From an uncultured Gammaproteobacteria bacterium (GTDB lineage: Bacteria > Pseudomonadota > Gammaproteobacteria > Pseudomonadales > Litorivicinaceae): DNA of 7,698 nt. A program made the translations under genes and the position numbers. The notes beneath the pieces were generated by a model, which ran no database searches, was not told the DNA's origin, and saw nothing but the letters and a program-made list of their open reading frames with translations. The stretch is taken from assembly GCA_913062835.1 (NCBI GenBank), contig CAJXXD010000032.1:1-7698 (forward strand), read 5' to 3'. This document shows, one piece after another, positions 1-7,698 of the stretch (positions are counted from its first letter, which is position 1; the number at the start of each line of letters is the position of its first letter).

Positions 1-586
1 CCAAACCGGCTCATTGACCGCTTTGCCAATCATTGAGACTCAGGCAGGTGACGTATCGGCGTTCGTCCCAACCAACGTCATTTCGATCACCGACGGTCAG
101 ATCTTCTTGGAAACCAACCTCTTTAACTCAGGTATCCGCCCTGCGATGAACGCGGGTATTTCGGTATCTCGAGTGGGTGGTGCGGCGCAAACCAAGATTG
201 TTAAGAAGTTGGGCGGCGGTATTCGTCTGGCATTGGCGCAGTATCGTGAGTTGGCTGCGTTCGCTCAGTTCGCATCGGACCTAGATGATGCGACTCGTAA
301 GCAGTTGGAACACGGACAGCGTGTGACCGAACTGATGAAGCAGAAGCAGTACAGTCCGCAGTCGATTGCTGATATGGGCTTGGTTCTGTATGTAGCTAAC
401 GAAGGCTTCTTGGACGACGTACCTGTCAACAAAGTGGTGGCATTCGAAGCGGCGTTACTTGCTTATTTCCGTTCCGAGCATGCTGACCTCCGTGCCGAGA
501 TCAATAAGAAAGGCGATTACAACGATGATATCGCAGCCAAGCTGAAGGCCGCTGTTGAGTCATTTAAGTCATCGCAGAGTTACTGA
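1..586 (+). CDS. atpA: F1F0 ATP synthase subunit alpha, C-terminal part (5' end off the window)
   Basis: The alpha subunit forms the alternating alpha3beta3 ring of the cytoplasmic F1 head and carries the non-catalytic nucleotide sites. About 195 of the usual ~513 residues are visible. The reading frame is open from base 2 (codons for QTGS) through the conserved [15 protein letters not shown] stretch, so the TTG at 14 is an internal leucine codon and not a start. The arginine that reaches into the neighbouring catalytic site lies in [11 protein letters not shown] (codon 170-172). The helical C-terminal domain follows, including [19 protein letters not shown] and ending in SFKSSQSY, close to the E. 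coli ending SFKATQSW. The stop is TGA at 584-586, and atpG follows after 26 nt. Similarity to E. coli AtpA runs through the whole visible part, so the identification is secure. The missing N-terminal part is cut by the window edge, not by a mutation. Confidence 0.98.
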   Translation, partial: QTGSLTALPIIETQAGDVSAFVPTNVISITDGQIFLETNLFNSGIRPAMNAGISVSRVGGAAQTKIVKKLGGGIRLALAQYRELAAFAQFASDLDDATRKQLEHGQRVTELMKQKQYSPQSIADMGLVLYVANEGFLDDVPVNKVVAFEAALLAYFRSEHADLRAEINKKGDYNDDIAAKLKAAVESFKSSQSY

Positions 587-600
587 TCGCGAACTAGATA

Positions 601-604
601 GAGG
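601..604 (+). promoter_or_regulatory. Ribosome binding site of atpG
   Basis: GAGG lies 8 nt upstream of the ATG at 613, inside the 26-nt atpA-atpG gap. It is a short Shine-Dalgarno match but well spaced, and it supports the chosen atpG start. Confidence 0.7.
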
Positions 605-612
605 CAACAGGC

Positions 613-2886
<2,274 letters not shown>

Positions 2887-2888
<2 letters not shown>

Positions 2889-2892
2889 GGGG
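2887..2892 (+). promoter_or_regulatory. Ribosome binding site of atpC, overlapping the atpD stop
   Basis: AAGGGG begins within the atpD stop codon TAA and ends 5 nt before the atpC ATG at 2898. It matches AAGGAG at five of six bases. Ribosomes finishing atpD would sit on this site, so the two genes are probably translationally coupled; that coupling is inferred. Confidence 0.7.
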
Positions 2893-2897
2893 TTCTC

Positions 2898-3320
2898 ATG
2901 GCTAAAACCATGCAATGTCACGTGGTCTCCGCCGAAGAGTCTTTGTACTCTGGCGAAGTCCAAATGGTGATCGCAGCGGGTGATTTAGGTGACCTGGGCA
3001 TTACGCCCGGGCACGCCCCTTTGATCACTACGTTGAAGCCAGGCCCTGTGCGCCTGGTCTTTGAAGACGGCAGTGACGAGCTGTTTTACGTGTCGGGCGG
3101 CTTTTTAGAAGTGGTTCCAACACAAGTTACTTTGTTGGCAGATACGGCCGAACGTGCGGACAATCTTGATGAGAGTGCCGCTTTGCAGGCTCAGGAAGAA
3201 GTGAAGCGATTGTTGGCTGAACAACAGGCAGACTTTGATTACTCTCGAGCGGCTGTTGAGTTAGCGGAAGCGGTTGCTCGCATCCGTGTAATCGAGCAGC
3301 TGCGGAAACGCCGTGCTTAA
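2898..3320 (+). CDS. atpC: F1F0 ATP synthase subunit epsilon
   Basis: Epsilon binds gamma at the foot of the central stalk, links it to the c-ring and, in many bacteria, inhibits ATP hydrolysis through its C-terminal helices. The protein has 140 residues (E. coli 139). The N-terminal beta-sandwich (about 1-86) shows the typical MQCHVVSAEESLYSGEV, GDLGITPGHAPLIT and FYVSGGFLEVVPTQVTLLADTAERA. The C-terminal part (about 90-140) is an alanine- and glutamate-rich helical hairpin ending in RIRVIEQLRKRRA, so the inhibitory domain is present and full length. The ATG at 2898 follows atpD by only 9 nt and has AAGGGG as its binding site. The last 8 nt, including the stop TAA (3318-3320), overlap the start of glmU in another frame. 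In E. coli a gap of a few hundred nt separates these two genes. Confidence 0.97.
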   Translation: MAKTMQCHVVSAEESLYSGEVQMVIAAGDLGDLGITPGHAPLITTLKPGPVRLVFEDGSDELFYVSGGFLEVVPTQVTLLADTAERADNLDESAALQAQEEVKRLLAEQQADFDYSRAAVELAEAVARIRVIEQLRKRRA

Positions 3321-4680
3321 TATCGTCATCCTGGCGGCCGGTAAAGGCAGCCGGATGCAATCTAGGCTCCCTAAGGTCATGCACCTATTGGCCGGGGAGC
3401 CTATTCTTTTCCACGTCATACGAACTGCAAAAACTCTCGTTGATGAGTTCGGTGGTGCAGTCACGGTCGTCACGGGCCACGGGCGCGAGCACATCGATGA
3501 TTGGGTTGGTACTCTCGGTTGTCGACTTGCCTACCAGGATCGTCAGTTGGGGACGGGACATGCCCTGACAATCGCACTGGAAAATGCATCAGCTGAAGGG
3601 AAAACTTTGGTGTTGTACGGTGATGTTCCTTTGGTGACACCCGACATCTTGCGCCCTCTTCTAGCAGTCAGCGATGATCATCTGTCTGTGTTAACCGCAA
3701 TCGTCAAAGATCCCGCGGGGTATGGCCGGATTATCCGAAACGGTGACGGCGACGTTTTATCCATTGTCGAGCATCGAGACGCATCGGCGACTGAGCGAGC
3801 GATTTGTGAAATCAACAGCGGGATTTATGCGGCGCCGACCGCGTTGTTTCAGCGACTGCTTCCGCAGGTAAAAAACACAAATGCCCAAGAAGAGTATTAT
3901 TTAACCGACTGCGTGGCTTTAGCGGTGGCTGAAGGTGCAATTGTGCATGGGATTACGGGTCCTGAGGCGGCAGTGATGGGAATTAATGACAAGGCGCAAC
4001 TTGCGCAAATGGAGCAATTGGTTCAGGCAGAGCGTCGCAATGCGCTGCTGCAGGCAGGTGTGACCCTTCGTGATCCATCCAGTGTCTACATAATGGGCGA
4101 GGTCGAGGTGGGCGCTGACGTCGTTATTGAGCCCAATGTCACTTTAATAGGCCCGTTATCGATCGGTACGGGCTGCCACATTGGATTTGGCTGTCACTTA
4201 ACGCGTGTCGAAGTGGCTGAGCAGGTCGTTTTAAAACCTTATTCGGTATTAGAAGACACGCATGTAGGGGAAGCCGCACAGATAGGACCGTTTGCGCGAC
4301 TCCGCCCTGGCACTCGCTTGGCTGCGAACACCCATATCGGTAATTTTGTTGAGACGAAAAACGCCGAGATTGGAGTGGGGAGTAAGGTGAATCATCTGAG
4401 TTATATCGGCGATGCATCGGTCGGTGAATTAAGCAATGTCGGGGCTGGGACCATTACCTGTAATTACGATGGTGCCAATAAACATCGGACGGTTCTCGGC
4501 GATCGGGTTTTCGTTGGATCCAATAGCAGTCTAGTGGCTCCGGTTACTGTAGGCGATGGTGCGACGCTCGGTGCGGGCTCTGTGATCACCCGTGATGTGG
4601 AGCCTGATGCATTAGCCGTGTCTCGTGCACCTCAAAAATCGATTCCTTCATATCAAAGACCCAAAAAAGCCAAGGAGTAA
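3313..4680 (+). CDS. glmU: Bifunctional GlmU: N-acetylglucosamine-1-phosphate uridyltransferase / glucosamine-1-phosphate acetyltransferase
   Basis: GlmU acetylates glucosamine-1-phosphate with acetyl-CoA and then transfers UMP from UTP to give UDP-GlcNAc in the cytoplasm. The protein has 455 residues (E. coli 456). The N-terminal uridyltransferase domain (about 1-225) has the nucleotide loop LAAGKGSRM (7-15), Lys21, QLGTGHA (78-84), the magnesium ligand Asp104 in YGDVP, and Asn225 in GIND. The left-handed beta-helix acetyltransferase domain (about 250-440) has RLRPG, His361 and Tyr364 in NHLSYIGD, GAGTITCNYDGANK and Lys390, matching E. coli positions with an offset of two. The start is GTG: an in-frame stop at 3289-3291 leaves no other start before the conserved loop, and the next ATG (3355) lies inside that loop. 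The Shine-Dalgarno is weak (GGA at 3304-3306), so translation probably relies on coupling to atpC. Confidence 0.97.
   Translation: MLNIVILAAGKGSRMQSRLPKVMHLLAGEPILFHVIRTAKTLVDEFGGAVTVVTGHGREHIDDWVGTLGCRLAYQDRQLGTGHALTIALENASAEGKTLVLYGDVPLVTPDILRPLLAVSDDHLSVLTAIVKDPAGYGRIIRNGDGDVLSIVEHRDASATERAICEINSGIYAAPTALFQRLLPQVKNTNAQEEYYLTDCVALAVAEGAIVHGITGPEAAVMGINDKAQLAQMEQLVQAERRNALLQAGVTLRDPSSVYIMGEVEVGADVVIEPNVTLIGPLSIGTGCHIGFGCHLTRVEVAEQVVLKPYSVLEDTHVGEAAQIGPFARLRPGTRLAANTHIGNFVETKNAEIGVGSKVNHLSYIGDASVGELSNVGAGTITCNYDGANKHRTVLGDRVFVGSNSSLVAPVTVGDGATLGAGSVITRDVEPDALAVSRAPQKSIPSYQRPKKAKE
4672..4677 (+). promoter_or_regulatory. Ribosome binding site of glmS inside the end of glmU
   Basis: AAGGAG, a full consensus match, lies in the last codons of glmU just before its TAA stop and 9 nt upstream of the glmS ATG at 4687. 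It fixes the glmS start and leaves only a 6-nt intergenic gap. Confidence 0.85.
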
Positions 4681-4686
4681 TCGGGT

Positions 4687-6504
4687 ATGTGTGGCATTGT
4701 GGCAGCCGTCGCTGCGCGTCCGATTCAGTCCATCTTATTGGAGGGGCTCAAGCGCTTAGAATACCGAGGATATGATTCTGCCGGCATGGCACTGATTGAG
4801 GGCGAGGCGATTCACCGAACCCGAGCTGCCGGTAAGGTGGCTGAGCTTGAAGCGAAATTGGGTGCCAGCAATGCCCGACAGGGAATCGCTCACACCCGTT
4901 GGGCCACTCATGGGGTGCCTAGCGAAGCCAATGCTCACCCGCATCAATCCGGTCGGTTTGCCGTGGTTCATAACGGCATCATTGAAAACCACGCCTCTTT
5001 ACGAAGTCGTCTCGAAGCAGCTGGGTATGAATTTACCTCAGACACCGACACAGAAACCGTTGCGCACCTTTTGGCGCACGAAGCTGAAAAGCTCGGCAGT
5101 GATTTTGATGCCATCGTGCGAGCCACACTTGACCAGCTTGAGGGCGCCTACGCCCTCGCCATTCTAGATTCGACTCACCCTGGCGTTCTTTGGGTTGCCC
5201 GCCAAGGCAGTCCCTTGGTGTTGGGTGTAGGGCATGGAGAACACTTTGTTGGTTCTGATCAGTTGGCGTTGTTGCATGTTACGGATCGCTTCGTATTTTT
5301 TGATGAAGGGGATTCTGCTCGGATCACCGCAGACGGATACCAGCTTTTTGATGGCGCCCATCAGCCGGTACATCGGCCGATGACCTATGCACACCAAGGC
5401 CAAGATGTCGCTTCAAAAGGGGCTTATCGCCATTTCATGGCCAAAGAAATTCATGAACAACCTGAAGCCATAGCGGCGACGTTGGCAGGACGCTTGGGTA
5501 AAGACGCATTGTTGCCGGGAGTTTTAGGTCCCAAGGGCGAGGCGCTTTTAAGTCAGGTGCAAGCAGTTCAAATTGTCGCCTGTGGCACCAGCTACCATGC
5601 AGGCCTCGTGGCTAAGTATTGGATTGAACAATTGGCCGGCATTCCGTGCCAGGTCGAGATTGGCAGTGAGTATCGGTACCGAAGTGTTGTGACTTTACCG
5701 AATACGCTTTGGATTGCCATCTCGCAGTCAGGCGAGACCGCGGATGTTTTGGCTGCTCTGAGACACCTAGAGTCCTCACATGTTTTGGCGACCTTGGCCA
5801 TCTGCAATGTGGCGACGTCTAGTCTGGTTCGTGAAACTGATTTGGCATTGATGACGGAGGCGGGTCCCGAAATCGGCGTAGCCAGTACGAAGGCATTTAC
5901 GACGCAGTTAACGGTGTTGCTGTTATTGGCAGGCTTGCTGGCCAAGCAGAGAACCGATTTTGATGAGCCCGGTCTCGTTTCTGCATTGCATCAACTCCCA
6001 GGTCTTGTGGCCAAAAGTTTGAAAAGTGAAACAGAAATCGAAGGGTTAGCAGAGCGGTTTGCCGATAAGCAACATACGCTTTTTTTGGGCCGGTCTACTA
6101 TGAATCCCATCGCCATGGAGGGTGCACTTAAGCTCAAAGAGCTGTCGTATATCCATGCCGAGGCGTATGCCGCCGGTGAGCTCAAACATGGGCCGCTGGC
6201 CCTAGTCGACGAACACATGCCGGTGGTCGCCGTGGCTCCAAATGATGAGTTGGTTGAGAAGCTCAGGTCAAACTTGTCCGAAGTGAAAGCGCGCGGTGGG
6301 CAGCTGATCGTCTTTACAGATCATGCGGTGGCTGATCCGTCGGCAATCGATGTGACTCAATGCGTGATGCCCGAAACCCATGCGCTGCTGGCACCCATTG
6401 TATTTACTATTCCGCTGCAGCTATTGTCCTACCACGTCGCTGTGCAAAGAGGTACGGATGTCGATCAGCCTCGTAATTTGGCGAAGAGCGTCACGGTTGA
6501 GTAA
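4687..6504 (+). CDS. glmS: Glutamine-fructose-6-phosphate aminotransferase (isomerizing), glucosamine-6-phosphate synthase
   Basis: GlmS converts fructose-6-phosphate and glutamine to glucosamine-6-phosphate and glutamate, the committed step of amino-sugar synthesis in the cytoplasm. The protein has 605 residues (E. coli 609). The N-terminal class II glutaminase domain (about 1-240) begins MCGIV, where Cys2 becomes the catalytic N-terminal cysteine once Met is removed. It also has EYRGYDSAG, HTRWATHG (Arg71), VVHNGIIENH (95-97 HNG) and Asp121. Two SIS sugar-isomerase domains follow: the first has ACGTSYHAG (298-306) and SQSGETADV (346-354); the second has LGRSTMNPIAMEGALKLKE with Glu485, GELKHGP with His501, and the C-terminal loop ending LAKSVTVE with Lys600. 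These match the E. coli catalytic residues with an offset of four. The start is fixed by the need for Cys at position 2 and by AAGGAG. No glmS ribozyme has room upstream. Confidence 0.98.
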   Translation: MCGIVAAVAARPIQSILLEGLKRLEYRGYDSAGMALIEGEAIHRTRAAGKVAELEAKLGASNARQGIAHTRWATHGVPSEANAHPHQSGRFAVVHNGIIENHASLRSRLEAAGYEFTSDTDTETVAHLLAHEAEKLGSDFDAIVRATLDQLEGAYALAILDSTHPGVLWVARQGSPLVLGVGHGEHFVGSDQLALLHVTDRFVFFDEGDSARITADGYQLFDGAHQPVHRPMTYAHQGQDVASKGAYRHFMAKEIHEQPEAIAATLAGRLGKDALLPGVLGPKGEALLSQVQAVQIVACGTSYHAGLVAKYWIEQLAGIPCQVEIGSEYRYRSVVTLPNTLWIAISQSGETADVLAALRHLESSHVLATLAICNVATSSLVRETDLALMTEAGPEIGVASTKAFTTQLTVLLLLAGLLAKQRTDFDEPGLVSALHQLPGLVAKSLKSETEIEGLAERFADKQHTLFLGRSTMNPIAMEGALKLKELSYIHAEAYAAGELKHGPLALVDEHMPVVAVAPNDELVEKLRSNLSEVKARGGQLIVFTDHAVADPSAIDVTQCVMPETHALLAPIVFTIPLQLLSYHVAVQRGTDVDQPRNLAKSVTVE

Positions 6505-6530
6505 ACACATTGCTATTGGGTTCCGATAAC

Positions 6531-7064
6531 ATGATTCGCATTCGACGGGCTTCTGACTCAGATCTCAACGGCATTCATAGGGTCATTCACGCTGCATTTT
6601 CCATCGAAGAAAGCGCTGTGATTGCGCCCATGGTGACGCAGTTATTAGCGGACCAAAATGTGCCTCCAGTGCTCTCATGGGTCGCAGAGAGAGATCAGCA
6701 GATTTTGGGTTATGTTGCGTTTAGTCCGGTGCACTTTGAAACTGTAGAGATCGGGTCTGCTTATATTTTGGCCCCCTTAGCAGTACTGCCTGAATGTCAG
6801 AATCAAGGGGTCGGGTCGCGTCTGGTGAAGGCAGGTGTTTTGGACCTTCAAGACCGCGCAGTGGATGCTTGGATGGTCTATGGTGATCCTGATTATTATG
6901 GTCGATTCGAAGTGACTGATGCGGTGGGTGCATTCTTTGTGCCCCCTTATCCACTTGAGTACCCCTTTGGATGGCAAGCGGCCATGTTGCGTGAGCGGCC
7001 TCTGCCTTCGAAGCCAATCCAGTTTGCGTGTGTTGAGGCTTTGTGTTCCCCCGAGCTTTGGTGA
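6531..7064 (+). CDS. GNAT-family N-acetyltransferase, YhbS-like
   Basis: The protein is predicted to transfer an acetyl group from acetyl-CoA to an unknown acceptor. From the ATG at 6531 it has 177 residues, normal for a single GNAT domain. It starts with the family-type strand MIRIRRASDSDL. It then has a central strand and loop, YILAPLAVLPECQNQGVGSRLV (78-99), whose Q-x-x-G-x-G pyrophosphate loop covers residues 90-95. The YGDPDYYGRF block (117-126), with a following proline-rich segment, resembles the YhbS (COG3153) group. In that group a Gly often follows GRF; here it is Glu. A TTG at 6510 would add seven residues, MLLGSDN. The ATG is preferred because it matches the usual N-terminus, though neither start has a good ribosome binding site. 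The gene lies 26 nt after glmS with no terminator between, so co-transcription is likely. The substrate cannot be read from the sequence. Confidence 0.85.
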   Translation: MIRIRRASDSDLNGIHRVIHAAFSIEESAVIAPMVTQLLADQNVPPVLSWVAERDQQILGYVAFSPVHFETVEIGSAYILAPLAVLPECQNQGVGSRLVKAGVLDLQDRAVDAWMVYGDPDYYGRFEVTDAVGAFFVPPYPLEYPFGWQAAMLRERPLPSKPIQFACVEALCSPELW

Positions 7065-7093
7065 TTGTGAGGCGCCACCTGGCTCTGATCTTA

Positions 7094-7698
7094 TCAATCC
7101 GAGGCGATCACACCGCGAATCGTGATCTCTTTGGTCTTCACGTGATTAATAATGATGGCTTCTAATTTGGCTCCATCTCGCGCTTCGAGTGCCTCAATAA
7201 TTTCTTCGTGCTCAGCCACTGCTTTGGCCCAATACTCTTCAGTCATTTCTGTGCTGAATCGAGCCCTCCGGACTTTGGCAGAGAGGCTATTGATCTGGTC
7301 CACTAAGGTTTGGTTGCCGCTTCCCTCGGTAATGAGCTCGTGGATAAGTCGGTTGGCTTCAAAATACTCAGGCAGTTCTTTTCTCCGATAATGGGTCAGC
7401 ATTTTTTCATGTGCCGACCGCACTTCGGTAATTTTCTCGTCGGTCATGGTCTGAGCGGCGAGTCGTCCACCGAGGCCCTCTAAGGCCGCCATGATTGGAA
7501 GGATTTCAGTAAGGTCCTCGACTGTCACGATACTGACGGTTGCACCCCGATTGGGCTGTAATTCAACCAGGCCTTCAGTGGCCAGAGATCGAATCGCTTC
7601 TCTAAGCGGTGTTCGCGAGACGCCGAGCTGCTCACACAGCTCAATTTCATTAAGGCGAGCACCGGGTGCGAGCTCTCCCGAGTCAATCAAAAGACGCA
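7094..7698 (-). CDS. GntR-family transcriptional regulator, FCD (FadR-type) subfamily, N-terminus off the window
   Basis: This is a DNA-binding regulator that probably responds to a small carboxylate or similar metabolite. The frame is open to the window edge, reading RLLIDSGELAPGARLNE. The TTG at 7690-7688 is therefore an internal leucine, and roughly 15-25 residues are missing. The winged helix-turn-helix shows LNEIELCEQLGVSRTPLREA, then RSLATEGLVELQPNRGATV, with Ser25, Arg26, Thr27 and Arg30 (numbered from that TTG) in the recognition helix. The FCD domain (about 60-190) is all helical and keeps the metal-site pattern Asn113-x3-His117, His161 in AEHEEI, and His183 in NHVKTK. Asn stands where many members have Asp. 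The end IRGVIASD is followed by TGA (7096-7094). It converges on the acetyltransferase gene with a 29-nt gap. Its targets are probably the genes beyond the right edge. The family call is firm; the effector is unknown. Confidence 0.93.
   Translation of the reverse strand, partial: RLLIDSGELAPGARLNEIELCEQLGVSRTPLREAIRSLATEGLVELQPNRGATVSIVTVEDLTEILPIMAALEGLGGRLAAQTMTDEKITEVRSAHEKMLTHYRRKELPEYFEANRLIHELITEGSGNQTLVDQINSLSAKVRRARFSTEMTEEYWAKAVAEHEEIIEALEARDGAKLEAIIINHVKTKEITIRGVIASD

Noticed and set aside
14..586. A separate 190-residue protein starting at TTG 14
   Set aside because: The frame stays open upstream to the window edge and the upstream codons (QTGS) continue the AtpA sequence, so this is the C-terminal part of atpA and not an independent gene.
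2994..3012. Possible hairpin with GGGC / GCCC arms
   Set aside because: It is short, includes a G-T pair, lies in the conserved GDLGITPGHAP codons of atpC and has no regulatory context.
3039..3057. Inverted repeat CCAGGC / GCCTGG with a 7-nt loop
   Set aside because: It lies inside the conserved coding sequence of atpC, has no T-tract after it and is far from the gene's end, so it is not a credible terminator; a chance hairpin is the simplest reading.
6505..6530. Possible terminator or promoter between glmS and the acetyltransferase gene
   Set aside because: The 26 nt show no inverted repeat, no T-run and no recognisable -35/-10 pair.
7065..7093. Possible terminator between the convergent acetyltransferase and GntR genes
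   Set aside because: Only a 3-bp GCC/GGC stem can be drawn around GCCACCTGGC, with no T-run on either strand. No intrinsic terminator can be supported.
7152..7391. 79-codon + strand frame opposite the GntR gene
   Set aside because: It is antisense to a clear GntR/FCD coding region, serine- and leucine-rich in composition, and has no domain or ribosome binding site.

Overview
The window looks like ordinary chromosomal core sequence from a gammaproteobacterium of moderate GC content. The AtpA, AtpG, AtpD and AtpC proteins resemble their E. coli counterparts closely along their whole length, and the order atpA-atpG-atpD-atpC-glmU-glmS is the classical gammaproteobacterial arrangement. An Oceanospirillales-like or other marine lineage is possible, but the sequence alone does not settle genus or family.

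Layout. Positions 1-3320 on the + strand hold the 3' half of the F-type ATP synthase operon: the C-terminal part of the alpha subunit gene (its 5' end is off the window), then complete gamma, beta and epsilon genes with gaps of 26, 26 and 9 nt. glmU (3313-4680) starts with GTG and overlaps the end of atpC by 8 nt. glmS (4687-6504) follows after 6 nt, with its Shine-Dalgarno sequence inside the glmU end. A YhbS-like GNAT acetyltransferase gene (ATG at 6531, stop at 7064) comes 26 nt after glmS. On the - strand, converging on it across a 29-nt gap, is the 3' part of a GntR-family (FCD-type) regulator gene that runs off the right edge.

How the genes work together. The atp genes encode most of the F1 catalytic head (alpha, beta, gamma, epsilon), which makes ATP from the proton gradient. 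GlmS makes glucosamine-6-phosphate from fructose-6-phosphate and glutamine. GlmU acetylates and uridylylates glucosamine-1-phosphate to UDP-GlcNAc, the precursor of peptidoglycan and lipopolysaccharide; the mutase GlmM that links the two is not in this window. The tight packing from atpA to the acetyltransferase, with no visible terminator, suggests one transcription unit. The GntR regulator faces the opposite way and probably belongs to a locus off the right edge.

No previously undescribed system was found. There are no tRNA or rRNA genes, CRISPR arrays, insertion sequences or non-coding stretches above 30 nt. The points of mild interest are the compact atpC/glmU/glmS junctions and the acetyltransferase gene attached to glmS.
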